From the NCBI GenBank assembly GCA_043228905.1, contig JBHGNT010000007.1, positions 20,894,001 to 20,958,000 on the forward strand: a DNA stretch of 64,000 nt. The letters run 5' to 3'. Positions 20,227 to 32,701 of this stretch are shown here, in pieces. Positions within the stretch are counted from its first letter, which is position 1; the number at the start of each line of letters is the position of its first letter. Under the pieces are notes generated by a model, which saw only the letters and a program-made list of their open reading frames with translations, ran no database searches and was not told where the DNA came from. The position numbers were made by a program, and so were the translations under genes. This stretch comes from Azolla caroliniana (taxonomy: Eukaryota > Polypodiophyta).

Positions 20227-21433
20227 ACAAATCGTCGGAAGCCTTATTTACTTGACTATCACGCGACCCGACATCAGCTATCCGATCGGAATGATAAGTC
20301 AATTCATGTAGAAGCCGACCGTGGAGCACCTTCAGTGCGCGCAACGGATACTGCGATATGTAAGCGGCACGAAGGACCAGGGCCTATTATACCGGCGCGG
20401 TATACCCGAAGAGCTCGTCGGTTACACGGATGCCGACTGGGCCGGCGATGCATCAGATCGTAGATCAACCTCCGGTTACATGTTTTCCCTAGGTAGCACG
20501 GCTGTAGCATGGAGCAGCAAAAAGCAACCAACAGTTGCTCTGTCGAGCATTGAGGCTAAGTATCGGGGTGCTACCATTGCCACCTGTGAAGCCATTTGGC
20601 TTCGGCGACTGCTGCAAGACTTACGGATCGAGGTACAGATCCCGATTCTGGTCTAATGCGACAACATAAGTAGCATGCAACTCGTCAAGAACCTTGTGTT
20701 CCATGCTCGCACGAAGCACATAGAAGTGCATTATCACTTTGTGTGTGAGCGGGTCCTGAGCGGTGAAGTTGAACTACGATATGTTCACACGGATTGGCAA
20801 GTAGCCGACATCTTCACCAAGCCGCTCGGATCGGACAAGTTGCAGCACTTCACCGAAATGCTTGGTGTCCAGCATCTCGATGTGCCACACTTGAGGGGGA
20901 GAACGGGCAAAGGCAAAGAGACTGCCAATTGCGCTAGTGAGGGAAGAACAGAAGGCGGCAGAGTCAAGAAGGACAGAGCCGACCGAAGGAAGAAGGCCAA
21001 GACCCGGACATGGTCCAATGTGGTGAAGGGCTTGGAACCAGAAGACAAATGGGGAGCAACCGATTCGAACAAGAGCTGGAACGAATCAGAGACAGTCGAT
21101 TCGGTTCAAAAGACAGATTTGGAAGAACCGGATCAATTCAAGGCCAAGCAGACACAGATGCAGCGGAAGTCGATGCCATCGCGGAGGAACAGACGGATCG
21201 ATAAGCGTCGGAGTCATAGCAGCGAAGGAGCTGAGAGGGGCCTATTGAGTAGACATACCGATCGAGAAGGTCGAGGCACGCAGAACAAGAGGGGTCGCGG
21301 CAAACAGAACCAAACTGGACGAGGAGCGCGAGCAAGGCGGAGCGACGCCAGGAGAAGTCGGTTGGAAGAACCGACTGCCACAAAGACTGACACTAGGATC
21401 CAACCTCAAGTTGAGCTTGAGGGGGAGTGTTGA
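20227..21433 (+). pseudogene. Element I RNase H with a long basic C-terminal extension
   Basis: GSLIYLTITRPD, AQRILRYVSGTKDQG, GYTDADWAGDASDRRSTSGY, SSIEAKY and HIEVHYHFVCERV are recognisable, with stops near 20310 and 20655. After the usual end (LDVPHLRG, about 20900) the frame stays open for some 175 more residues rich in Lys, Arg, Glu and Gln. It ends at 21433 inside the 3' LTR, having read through the PPT. A PPT-like ttgagggggag occurs both at the usual end (about 20893) and at 21417. Confidence 0.75.
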
Positions 21434-21812
21434 AGCGGCAAGCTCAACTGGAGCCGGATCAGCTGAATAAGCCTGAGCCGGCAAGCGAGACGGATCGGTA
21501 AGCCGACAAGCAACAAAGCCGGTTAGCCGGGTCCAATCGGTAACCGGAAGCCTAGTATTAGTTTAGACTACTAGGCAATTATAGTCTCGTAGTAAGTGTC
21601 AGAAGCTCGTGTGAGCATTGAAGTACGCGGTACTTTTGTCAGTCCCATGAGGACTTGTATAAATAGTGCTACTGAGCACAATTGTAAATGACGAAGGCAT
21701 ATATCGTTTTTGAATATAGCTTTGAGGTTCTGCTCTCTCTGTCTCTCCCGGGTACTCTGTGTATTCCCTAATCTCTCTGTTTTTCTAACGCTTCCGCAAG
21801 TAATCGTTTACA
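21428..21812 (+). repeat. Element I, 3' LTR (about 385 bp)
   Basis: Follows the polypurine tract gcttgagggggag and starts TGTTGAAGCGGC. TATA box TATAAATA at 21658-21665. Right end set at tttaca (21812) by the TG...CA rule; no second copy is available to confirm it. Confidence 0.6.
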
Positions 21813-22281
21813 GAAACCTTAGCTCTCCTAATTGTGTAGAGTGGCAATATGCACAAGAGTTTTTATGATATATGAAAACCTCTTGTATTCGCAAACTAGA
21901 ATATGTTATCATGAGTACTCATTAATCAAGATTCAAAACTTCTAACTTCTATTGATGGGAGGGCCTGGTTGAGGACTTAGATAGTTACTTCAACTGATTT
22001 TTTAGAAGTGTTCAAGGTACTGGAGACAGACATGGGGGGACATCGGATCGAAGCGGTTCACTATACACAATATGGAGGCATTCTGAAGAACTTGAGAGTA
22101 ATGACAACATGTGGATGATGGTCTCTACTTAAAAATAGATAAAATGTGAAGGGAAGAAGTGAATGTGGGGGGGGGGGGTGGTATTCTCATGAATTTAATT
22201 TATATACACCATAGCTTCTGTTGTATAGCAGGCTCCACAGAACAGAGAACAGAGAACACAGAGAACAGAGACCAGAGCCAT
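21813..22281. other. Upstream flank of the SET gene
   Basis: No gene recognised. Contains a G10 run near 22166-22176, and taatttatatacac (about 22196-22209), which could be a TATA-like element about 80 bp before the proposed start codon. Core promoter position is not established. Confidence 0.3.
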
Positions 22282-25200
22282 ATGTGGGTTCTGGGCAGAT
22301 TCTCTGTCCTGTGCTGGTCTCCCCTCTCCCCTCATCGCATGCTGTCAACTGGTTTCCCTTCAGCTTCCCAGGTTCATGTCCATTACATTTCACCTCACAC
22401 TAAGTTGAATGCATTGTGATATAATTTAGTAGATTTTTGTGAAGAATAATTGCTTGGATTTTTGGTCGGTTTGAAGAGTTCGACTGAACATTGAGTTCAC
22501 CATGCCATCACTAGCAAGCTATTAGTTATGTATAGCATACATACATACATACCTACATCCAGCCATCGATCCATGCATATCTCCATAGACAAACACAAAC
22601 ACCCTACCTGCATATATATGTACATATATACACACATCGGTACGTGCGTGCATATACATAACATGTATATATGTGTGTAACCCGTCAATTATATCCACAA
22701 TAATATAATATAATATGATATCTTTTATGGAAAAAGAGAGAGGAATATTGTATATTTAGGTGAAGAAGATTTTTTCAAGTGAAGAAAACAATTTCATGAC
22801 ATGGCTACGGAATAGGGGAGAGAATGAAGCTTGTGAATCTGTTGCAATGGGAATGTCTGCACATGGAAGGTATGATGACATTGCAAAGGATGCATTTCCA
22901 GGCAATGAATGAAATGTCTTGTTTTGCCTTATGTGTTTGTTCTCTATTGAAAAAGGGGATTATTTGCAATAAAGCAAATCAAGGCGGGACACCACATTCT
23001 CAAGATATCAAAAAATCTAGTATGACAAAAAGCTACATATTTTCACATTTCTACCACTAAAATACTTCAACGAATTATAGCTCTTATTGACGGTGCACAT
23101 ATGCTCTTTGGTATTCCTAAATCCATTTATTTCAGATCATAACACCTGATAAGCTTCATGATGAAGTAAAGGATTTATTACATGAAAATGTCAGCAGCTA
23201 TGCCCAGCTTGCTCTTCTTATTTTAGCAGAACAATATTCAGGTCAGGTATGATATTGTGTCACTTTTCTTCTTCAACAAGTATTGTTATTAGGTTGGGGG
23301 ATAAGGTTAAAACGTGTATGCTGAATGGTGAATATTAGTTTAAAGTGTGACTAGAATTGTCATTGTAAACCGTTAAAATCATCTGTAACAAAAATATGTT
23401 TTTTATACCCTATGATTGATGCTAGTTTTCCTTGTGCAGGCATCAAAATGGGCTCCCTATATAAGTTGCTTACCTCAGATTGGCTCATTAAATAATACTG
23501 TGAGTATTTAAGTGTGTGGCTATTAATGATGATGGTGCCAATGATAATGATAGTAGTGATGATCTTGATGAGTGAGGATGTCGACATTAATGATTGTGAT
23601 GATGCTTGAGGACTGGGACATTGATGATGATGGGAATGATGCAGTCAGGATGGAGATGGGTGATGGAATGGAGGTGATCAGGAGGATAAGGAAAAGATGA
23701 ATGAATGATGAATGGGTGATGAGATGTGATCAAAAGTACATACGAATATAGTTCACGCATCTTATTTTCAAATTAAATAAAGTTGAGGTAGAGATGACCC
23801 ACGGACACGCATATCATATTCACATGACAGTTAAATAGAAGGATTGCTTGAGAAGGCACATTTGGGGGGTTTAGATTTTCAGTTGCATTCTCTTATGGCC
23901 TTTTTGAGGTTCTAAGCAAACCCCTTGGTTTACTTTGCATACCTGAATGCAGGTCTTATGGAGTGATAAGGAGTTGGAAATGCTGCAGTGCAGTTCTAGA
24001 GCATACCAACAAAGTTTTTGCTCCAGGGGAGCTCTTCTAGAAGATTTTGTGGCTGTGACACATGTTAGTTTTAAGTAGAAATTTTATGCTTAAATTTATC
24101 TTAAGAGGTTCAAAATATTTGTCTGCTATTTAATTAATTGTATTGCATCTTTGTACTCTGTTATTCAACTTCGTAAAACCTTAAATTTTGAATCGTGCTG
24201 TCTTCACATTTCAGGCAATATCTGACTGTCTATCTCATATTTATATATCATGTATCTATCACTTGGATTGATGACCTTTCAATGTTAAGATCTCGACTTG
24301 AGATCAAAACAATTGTACTGTAATAAAGAATCAAAGATGAGAATCTCATGCTCAACTTTATCTGCATAGGTCATGTGTTACTGTATTCAAACTTCTACAT
24401 GTTCATTCATTAAGATAATTAACTGTTATGGCAATAAACCCATATATGTAATGTGGATGTTAGTTGTGAGTTATCAGCATGCAATATGTAGGACAAGTTC
24501 TTGATGAGACCATAGTTCATTTGCTATACAAACTTCTACAAACAACCACATGGTCAGTCATCACTCTATTGACATTTATAAATTTCATTCAACACAATGC
24601 ACAGAAAAATTGTATACCAAGAGTCTGCTTGTCTGCTTGTATTAAAAGTGTCCATATGATAAGTATATGTTACGAGTATAACCGGCTAATTTGTAAGGAT
24701 AAAGGCTGAGATTGAGTTATCTCAATTTTATGGTGGGAGATAACCTAGAGTTACATTATATTTAATGTACTTATTATGTTTGATTAACTCCTATCTATCT
24801 ATATATGCATAGATTGACACATGCGTGATATTCGTGATATTCTCCATGCGCAATATTCTCAATATTCGAGAATACAAAATGGCCCCAAGAATATTAAAAA
24901 ACCATTCGTTTTGTAAAATAAATATAAAAAATTATTTATTTATTTAAATAAATGTATTTCACCAAAAAAACCAATTATTAATTAATAGATTATAGTGTTA
25001 AGAGAGTTTATGAAACTTATTTTAATTAATTATACAAATATGATTAGTATGAACTTTGAAGATATGATTAGTTTGAAGTACCATTTTTAATGTCAAGATA
25101 AAAATATACATAAATTTTGAGGAAATAAAAAGTGAGAGATTAATGAGCCTTTATTTTATTTTATTTATTTATTTATTTATTAAAAATAAAACGACTATAT

Positions 25201-27023
25201 ATTTATTATAAAAATTTAGTAGTGTCAAGTCCCCAAAGTCCCTATTTATTGTTAAGTTCCTTTTTTTTTATCTTAGGAAATTTTAAAAAAAAAAGTTTTT
25301 TTTTGGAGGGGGAGGGGGTAAAACGAATACTTGACTACCCATTCGTATTCGTATTCGTTTGCATTCGAATGGGAACCCCCACGAATGCGAATATGTCAAT
25401 CTATGTATATATGTATGAGGGTCCAAAGGATCTATTGCAGATATCTAATGTAAATTCCTATTCATATTCAGAATTGTGAAACTAGTTGTTACACTCAACT
25501 GAATTCCCTCCTTTTTTTTTCATGGACTAAATTAGGTTCTTCAACAATGTCCACACATTTTTGGTGACAATGTTTCTTGTGCCAGTTTCCAACATGCATA
25601 TGCATTGGGTATGTATTGAAGGGTGTAAGAGAGATTTTTTCAGGTGGAGAGATTATTGTTTTTTATTTGATCTGACAGAAATGCTCGCAATGCAAAAATT
25701 GTCATTGATGCCTGTCTTTAACACATTGCGACTAGTTATTTTTACTTGTTGAGAAAATAATTCCCAAAGTGAGATATTGCTAATAGAAGTGGTTTTTTTT
25801 TATCACTCTCTGTATACTAATGCTTGAACTTAAGGATACTGATATATCATAACAGGAAACAGTGTTTTCAAAAATAATTTCAGAAGTCATCTTATTTGGT
25901 ATGCATGATAGTGAATTCACGAGCATGGAGGATAGAGGAATCGAATACAGTTGCCCTGGTAATCTTGCTGAATCCTGTTTGGGTATTTGAGATACAATGT
26001 TTTGCCATTTGAAATCTAATATTTTATCATTTTGATGCTTATGTTATAATTTTGTTTTGTTTCTGCAGCTCCCGTTTGTCGATTTCCTTAATCATGATGT
26101 TTCATGTAAATCATTCTTATCTTTTGATCCAGAAAATAATTATGCAGAGGTATGCATCGATTTTGTTCCAACGTTTCCAATTTCACCAAAACACATATTT
26201 AGCATATTCTTGAGTTTGCCTTTTTGAAAAGATCTAAAATGGTTGGGAGTTCTCTGTAATCATGTGTTTCCTTTCAATACTGCCCCATGCAATCATCAGA
26301 ATATTGTATGCGTGTAGAGAACTGAAGCCATGGACGAGAATATTTCTTTTCTTCATGGTTCTTATTGTATTGCGATCTTTTTGGATGTGCAAGCATATGT
26401 GATAAAATAAAGAGTTTGGCAAAGCCCTTCATGTGCTTTGACAAGAAATCCACATTTTATATACATGTCAATTAATTACACTGCCAACAAACATTATTTG
26501 TGATTATGTTGATGTCATCTAATAGAAAACTGGAAATCATTCAAAAGGAGTGTGCCAGAACCATTGTATGCTAGAAACTGAGAGTATGAAGAAGGCATAC
26601 TATAAATTTGAGTTCCCTTAACTCAAATTTCAATCAAAATTTTTATTTTTTGGTTTTCCCCTTTTTGGACGTCCTTTTGATTGTAAATTGATATCATTCA
26701 ATTTCTTGTCATACAGGTTGTTGCTGACAGAGACTATGCTGCTGGTGAACAAGTAATCTGTTTTTTAGGAGTTGTAATCTACAAATGTGTAGTGAAGTAT
26801 GGAAAAGAATGCACTTGATCTCTTATTTACAGTTTATATTTATGTGTAGGTTCTAGTCAATTATGGAAGATATGGGAATGATATATTGGCAGAAACATTT
26901 GGCTTTACAGTGGAGGATAATCCCTATGATCAGGTATCATTGTTTGAACAAAATCAATTGCCTTGGATGCATTAACTAACAAGGTGTGCTACATTTGATT
27001 ATGTAGTGAGATTAAGGAAAACA

Positions 27024-27069
<46 letters not shown>

Positions 27070-29685
27070 TTTTGGTCATATAGAGTGATTTTTATGTCAA
27101 TGAATGGTGATTTCTAGAAGAATTGAATTTGGAAAACATATATATACATTTTTGGTCATATAGAGTGATTTTTATGTCAATGGAAGGTGATTTCTAGAAG
27201 AATTGAATTTGGAAAACATATATATACATTTTTGGTCATATAGAGTGATTTTTATGTCAATGGAAGGTGATTTCTAGAAGAATTGAATTTGGAAAACATA
27301 TATATACATTTTTGGTCATATAGAGTGATTTTTATGTCAATGGAAGGTGATTTCTAGAAGAATTGAATTTGGAAAACATAGATCACATCTGTCTATGATT
27401 TAATTTTCGTTCCTATACCTTGTTCTTGTGTGACATGATTGCATGGTTTGGAAATTGTGGAGATGATTTCCACTAGTTTTTCTCACAACTTGCGTGGTTT
27501 CTTTTGTTTACTTCTGCCAATGATCTCAATTTGGTTAATATTTTGGATTAAATAACCTTCTTAATAACACGTCTGATTGTTTCACTTGTTGATATAGAGC
27601 TTTGTACAGCGAATGGTTGATACTTTGTAATTGTTTAATTTTGACATGGTTCTTCAAAATAAAGGTGGAAACGAAATGAGATGCTGTCGGTAATGTTTGA
27701 TATTGTCCAATGCATCAGAAAGAGCTGAATTCACATAGGCATGCATGTTATATGATTTGGAGAAAATCATTCACTACGAGCATTTCTTCATGTTTAATAA
27801 TTAAAAGGGATGAGACTATTCTTCTCAACACTTACCCAACCCAGAATGCCAAGGGCCAAAATTATCCATTTTATTTGTATACATGCACGAAACATTACTC
27901 AATGATGCTTTTGTGTATATTACGATTTGGACTTTAATTTTGAAATAGGTGGATGTTTGGATGGGTTTATCTGAGAAAGATATTCTTCGTAAGCAAAAAC
28001 TTGAACTTCTCCATGCACATGGAATGGTTTCACTGAGCGATGTTCGGAATTTGGATAGTGGTGGAAATACATTTGTGATCAAGTTGGGATATGTTAAAAT
28101 AAAGATTTGAGGGTTTATTTAAAATATAGTTTTTATTTAAATCTTGGGGTTTAACTTATTCTGTATTTTCATGTGAATTAGGGAAGTTAAGTGTGCGAAG
28201 GGTCGTGGTAGAGGGATTCCACAATCAATCCGGGCATTCTCTCGTGTGCTTTGTGCAAGTTCTAAGGAAGGTTTGTTCTTCTGGTGTCTCTCTATCTATA
28301 TATACATGTGTCAGAGAGAGATAAAGCAAAATCATAGAGAAGATTGTTATGGATCCAGTATGTGGCATTTTGTCTCCTAGCCCCTGCAAAAGGCCACCAT
28401 TTAGTGTGTAAGGAAGCACAATTGACATATTCCGAAGATGGGCTGAGGTATGTTGTTTGTGAACATGAATGATGATGCTATTTGGTTATATCAGATCCTT
28501 TCAGAGTACTGAGTGAAATCACATACAAATTGGAATGCCTAGTCGCATCATAAAACATTAAGGGTTTTAACTGCAGAATTTAGGATATCTGCATCACTAT
28601 CAATAATGTACTTTGTTATCTTCTCTTTTAGAACTTGTTGAAATGGCAAATGAAGCATTTGAGTTGGATGGTCGGCTAGCTCGGCAACCATTAAAAGACA
28701 CATGCAAAGAAATTGGAGCGATGCTAGTGCTTCTTGCTCATATTAAGTCACTCGTTCAGGATCACATGGAAGCATTGCTGGTAAGAAAATTGAAAAACAT
28801 TATTGGTTGGTGAAATCCTTAGTTGGTTCATGATCTCTATATCCAAAGCATATATAGAGTTTGCTCTAGTGTGCATCATGTGCCTTTTATGTATGAGTGG
28901 ATGAAAACTAGACTCTTCTTCTCTTTACTTGTATCCATTGGCGTGAGACCATGGACGTGATATAAAACAATCATACAAAGAAAGCTTATTTCTTCTTTGA
29001 GGTGACTCACTCAAGTGATCATAGACTATGGATGTGATGCCACAAGCTCACATAAAATGCTCATTTCTTCATTGAGACAAGACACTATAGTGATACAAGG
29101 GATGCAAAGTTGAGATCACATCGAGACACAATGAGTCCTTTCCATTATGTTTCGTTTGCCATTTTGTTTAATGACCGTGGTGATTTAGAGCTCTATTCTC
29201 ATTGTATTGTGTGTTTTGTGGTCAACCTACTTTCGACCCATTTGATCAAATATTTGAATTTCTGCAAAATCATTTTACATGTGTCTGCTTTGCTTGAGAA
29301 GATTGTTAGGAGCATGGATATGCCCTCTTCTTTAATTTTTTTCAGTGATAAGACAGATATTGTGCCATGCAAGTCATTTCATTGTAATTAATTTTTTGCA
29401 GTTTGTTTCATATTTAGGTTCCCAATCACTAACATAGTGTATTAAGAAAATGGGAAAATTAATAATGATGACTATGCATTGTTTGTATTGAGAGGAGTGT
29501 GAAAGTTTATTTTGAATACACAGGCCCTTGAGATGGAAGATTCTTATCAGATAAACCCAAGGTTGGTGATTCGGAAGGAAATGGCTAAAGATATATTAGG
29601 TGGGGAATTGAGAGTCTTACGTTCTGCTTCGGATTGGTTAAAGCAGCATTGTGATGGTTTAATTCACTTGCAAAACATGTCTTGA
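22282..29685 (+). CDS. SET-domain protein-lysine methyltransferase, Rubisco LSMT-like; 15 exons, 466 aa
   Basis: Exons: 22282-22371, 22760-22869, 22956-23019, 23136-23246, 23440-23499, 23953-24063, 25536-25608, 25912-25958, 26069-26149, 26717-26752, 26850-26933, 27949-28082, 28182-28270, 28632-28780, 29524-29685. All junctions are GT-AG and the frame is continuous to TGA. Residues 1-30 (MWVLGRF...) are basic, Ser-rich and lack acidic residues, like an organelle transit peptide. SET motifs: GRGLFA (66-71), FVDFLNHD (225-232, the AdoMet-binding NH), VLVNYGRYGN (262-271) and ETFGF. Residues about 290-455 match the helical Rubisco-LSMT substrate-binding domain (KEVKCAKGRGRGIPQSIRAF; GELRVLRSASDWLK). 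The overall pattern recalls Arabidopsis At3g55080-type proteins (from memory). The substrate is unknown. Exon 1 and its ATG are the least certain part; the rest is strong. Intron 6 (about 1.5 kb) and intron 11 (about 1 kb) are swollen by AT-rich and repeat DNA. Confidence 0.85.
24064..25535 (+). other. Intron 6 of the SET gene
   Basis: 1472 bp, AT-rich. It has no coding motif that I recognise. Contains attcgtattcgtattcgtttgcattcgaatg (about 25340-25370) and runs of tttattta, perhaps remnants of a small DNA element; no terminal repeats were found. Confidence 0.5.
27020..27385 (+). repeat. (TA)n run and 80-bp minisatellite in intron 11
   Basis: A TA dinucleotide run (27020-27065) is followed by four head-to-tail copies of an 80-bp unit starting acatttttggtcatatagag at 27066, 27146, 27226 and 27306. 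Copies differ by one or two bases. Each unit ends in a short tata run, so the array probably expanded from the TA tract. Confidence 0.9.
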
Positions 29686-30440
29686 TAAACCTTTCTATGT
29701 TTGTAAAGCTGTCATATGAAATCTTGGGCAATTCGAAGTAATTTGCAATGGCCATTGTTGGATTTAATACTATACTATCTGATGAAAAGCATTTTTTAGA
29801 TTTTGAGCTTGTGAGTTCCACAGCTTCATGAAATACTGTAGTGGTTCGTTCTCAAGGTGATTTACTCTTAAACGCTATATCATATTTTCTTATTTCCCAT
29901 GAAAATACAAGGCATAACGTCTAAATCTTTATACGCAAAACCTTTAAATCACTTAAAAATGTTATTAGAGGAGTGTAGCCATGAGAGCCTCCATTCATTG
30001 CCAATTGTGAATAGGAAGTTTCACCAAGATGAGAAATAAAATTAGCAGTAATTCCTTTTTTATTTATTAGTACTGGTTCAGATTATCAATGCACTAGGAC
30101 TCTAGAATCTCTATTTTCTCCTAAGAAGGCTATGCTGAGGATGCCCATGTCTAAGTTCCTCCAAAAACAAATATTGAAACTTATTGAATCACATGAATCA
30201 TATCAAAAGTTTCCAAACTTCAGTCCTATTGTATCCAAAACCTAGTACCTGGATACAAGTTTGTGACCCTACATATGCATGCTTCACTCTTAGACTCGAG
30301 TACATTTAAGCGTATTACATGCCTTGAATATAGAATAGAAACCCTAAATCTATAATCATGTTGATTTGGGGTTATTCTATGGTGCTAAGGATATCATTCA
30401 TGACAATTATGCACATATGTTTTTCTTCGTGCATTTGGTG
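29686..30440. other. 3' flank of the SET gene
   Basis: AT-rich with no gene recognised. Candidate poly(A) signals such as aataaa (about 30035) lie downstream of the stop codon. Confidence 0.4.
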
Positions 30441-31760
30441 AAGAGTGATGCCAATTAGCACACTAAGTAGAAAAACAACAAATTGTAGTTGTAAAAATCC
30501 TTACCAAAGTATAATTAAGTTCAAATCCCGTCAACTACACCATGCACACACAACACAAAGAGTAAAGTGCACTAGTAAGCTCCTCCCAAGAGTCCCATGG
30601 ACACGAAGCACCCATCCATATTGTTGATGAAGATGATGGTGAAGAAAATGATGAAGAAGACGACCATAATTGTTGGGACTCATCCAACAAACTCCTCAAA
30701 GGTACCCTAGACCTCCTACTAGCATGCATTGCTAGTTGACCTTCAACTCCAAGGTTTTGAGATATTGTTGATGCTTCTTCTTCATTAGGGTTTAGAGTTT
30801 TTGCTGTCAATTCTTCTTCATTAGTGCTTAGATGTACCCTAGTCGTACTCCCAGAATGGAATGTTAATTTATCTTTGTGAGTGGGGTAATTTAGAGATTT
30901 TCTTGATCCTTGAACATCTTCTTTAGGGTTTTGAGTTTGATGATGCTTCTTCATTACGTTCTAGGGGTACCCATATCCTTCTGGCATAGAAACCAAGACT
31001 TGTTAATTGACCTTTGTTTTCAGAATTTTTTCGAGAAGTCAATCACCCTCCCTTTTCATTTGCACTTCGAGATGTCATTGATGCATCTCCTTCAATAGGT
31101 TGTAGAGCCAAAGTTGTTGATCCTTCCACGTCATTCGCCATTATAGCTATCATTGCATTACACTTTAGATCCCTCATTGATTCTTCTTTTGCATTAGGGT
31201 TTAGAGATCTCATCAATCCTTCTTCTCCATCAACATTGCATGCATGCATTGTCGAATCATTAACGCCAATGTAATGGATCAAAGAGTTGTCACAAGATGG
31301 ACTAGAATAAGGCAATGTGTCCAATGATTGAGACACATTGATAGCATAATTTATAAAGAGGACATGGGACTACTAGGCCTTCATCTTCATCTTCTTCCGG
31401 TAAACATTCATTTCTTCCCTTGGTGCTACCACTACATGCCATCATCCCCATCAACTTTAGAAATACATTGCTACCTCTACTCTTAGAGGTTGTAGCCTTT
31501 GTATTTGTAGATAACAATAACAATAACAACTTAGCCATTAGATTAGGGGGGCCATCCAGATGTCAAGATGATGATGATGACCTATGACAAGTAGACTTCC
31601 TTTATTCAATATCTCCACAACGTTAGCCACTCCTTCCATGGCATTGTTTGATTCATCATCCTTCCTAAGAATCTCACCATGATTAGGATTAGCATGATCC
31701 AGAACATTCTCTCTAGGTTCATTCTTTACGTTGATGGCAATCAAAAGTTCCCAATTGAAG
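30440..31760 (-). repeat. Degenerate repeat tract with NPNEEE-type units
   Basis: On the plus strand, ttcttcttcattagggtttagag-like units recur (about 30770, 30795, 31190). The minus strand reads TLNPNEEEAST, TLNPNEEE, SLNPNAKEES and DASMTSRSAN. It is open in pieces (30535-30954, 31043-31336, 31302-31538, 31538-31744). It looks like decayed low-complexity coding repeats. I do not recognise the family. A diverged copy of 31605-31720 lies at 33390-33500. Confidence 0.45.
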
Positions 31761-31903
31761 TCTACATTGAGTTGACTTGAACTAGTTTGGCGATAAGTGA
31801 CTTCCTTTGAAAGGTGGCAAAATGATTCCCTTGTATTTCAAAGGAACCTTCCGTGTCATTCCGCGATGGTCGAGTGAGACTAACTAATGTTTGCTTGGCA
31901 CTA

Positions 31904-31905
<2 letters not shown>

Positions 31906-31962
<57 letters not shown>
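31906..31962. repeat. (TC)n microsatellite
   Basis: Uninterrupted tc dinucleotide run. Confidence 0.95.
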
Positions 31963-31963
<1 letters not shown>

Positions 31964-32047
31964 TCGATCTCGATCTTGATCATTCTGTCTGTATACCTAC
32001 AATGGGTAAGCTTTCCATGATGAAAGTAGCACACAATCCTTGTGCTT

Positions 32048-32070
32048 TAGGGTTTAGGGTTTAGTTAGGG
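32048..32070. repeat. Short telomere-like tract in a P-exon upstream intron
   Basis: Two to three TTTAGGG-like units followed by a diverged unit. The matching place before the second P exon (about 36510) has one unit only, so this is simple intronic sequence, not a telomere relic of note. Confidence 0.5.
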
Positions 32071-32105
32071 TTTACTAATATATCATCCTCTGTCTTTTTG
32101 TGCAG

Positions 32106-32234
32106 CTAAACAGATTGTGAAGATCCATGTTAACCCAGAAGCACCTGATCATGATAATTATATCCTCAACATTAAACCAATTAACAAGCCCATCATATAT
32201 GCAGCGAATCGACAAGCTCTGGGCAGCATCAATG
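32106..32234 (+). CDS. Exon P, copy 1, of an unrecognised gene (43 codons)
   Basis: Bounded by tgcag and gtaata; phase 1 at both ends. Encodes KQIVKIHVNPEAPDHDNY, ILNIKPINKPII and so on, ending in IN-Gly. It is 129 bp, the same length as copy 2 at 36590-36718, with conservative amino-acid differences and matching intron flanks, so it was once under coding constraint. No known domain recognised; the KxTVxIxV start is shared with exon Q. It is followed 290 bp later by exon Q. Confidence 0.5.
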
Positions 32235-32524
32235 GTAATACTTGGTCACTCGAGAGAACGCGCGCGAGCACGCGTGCGCGCGCACGCACACACACACACA
32301 CAGAGTTGAAATATATATAGAGAATAATAAGATTAAGACACATGAAGAGGAATTTGTGGCAACTTTGCACCTTTTTACATTCTGTTTAACTTAATGGAAT
32401 CAAAACATTATGAGAAAGTTGTTGCGAAGGCACAGCTAGAACAAGAAAGATTTAAAGCTAGCAAATTGTAGAAAGGAGTTCTGGCAAGAATTGTATTCTA
32501 TTTGCTTTCTTTATTGTGTACTAG

Positions 32525-32701
32525 GTGAGGAGACTGTGAACGTGCATGTCAGAGTTTCCGATGGCGATGATATTACCTTCTCCGACACTACTCAAAATGA
32601 CAACCCCACCATATCTCCAAGTCAACGAACAGAGACAACCGATGTCGGCATTGTGTACAATACCACTACCACTATCGAAAACTTGCCAATGGAAGAAACA
32701 G
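32525..32701 (+). CDS. Exon Q, copy 1 (59 codons)
   Basis: Acceptor ctag, donor gtatta; phase 1-1. Encodes EETVNVHVRVSDGDDITFSD, then NDNPTISPSQR, then TTTTIENLPMEETG. Paralogous to 42357-42584 and 63873-64000. Acidic and Thr-rich with a beta-strand-like start. Function unknown. Confidence 0.5.

Larger units (their letters stand above)
18184..21812 (+). mobile_element. Element I, 5'-truncated Ty1/copia
   Basis: Begins mid-integrase (NKLDLIHSDVWG) directly against H Gag, with no LTR at the junction. It keeps integrase core, RT, RNase H, a long 3' extension, a PPT and a 3' LTR. Gag, protease, PBS and 5' LTR are missing. Several frameshifts and stops. Confidence 0.85.

Noticed and set aside
13243-21433. 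Intact, possibly active Copia elements
   Set aside because: F has four or more nonsense codons, a lost integrase Glu and a lost zinc ligand; I lacks its 5' half and has frameshifts.
22824-23060. A 78-aa ORF at 22824
   Set aside because: Overlaps two exons of the SET gene in another frame; the spliced frame is the conserved one.
27066-27385. Regular direct repeats that could suggest a CRISPR-like array
   Set aside because: The 80-bp units are directly adjacent with no unique spacers, in a plant intron; it is a minisatellite.
32048-32070. Interstitial telomere
   Set aside because: Only two to three imperfect TTTAGGG units, with a similar single unit in the paralogous intron at 36510.
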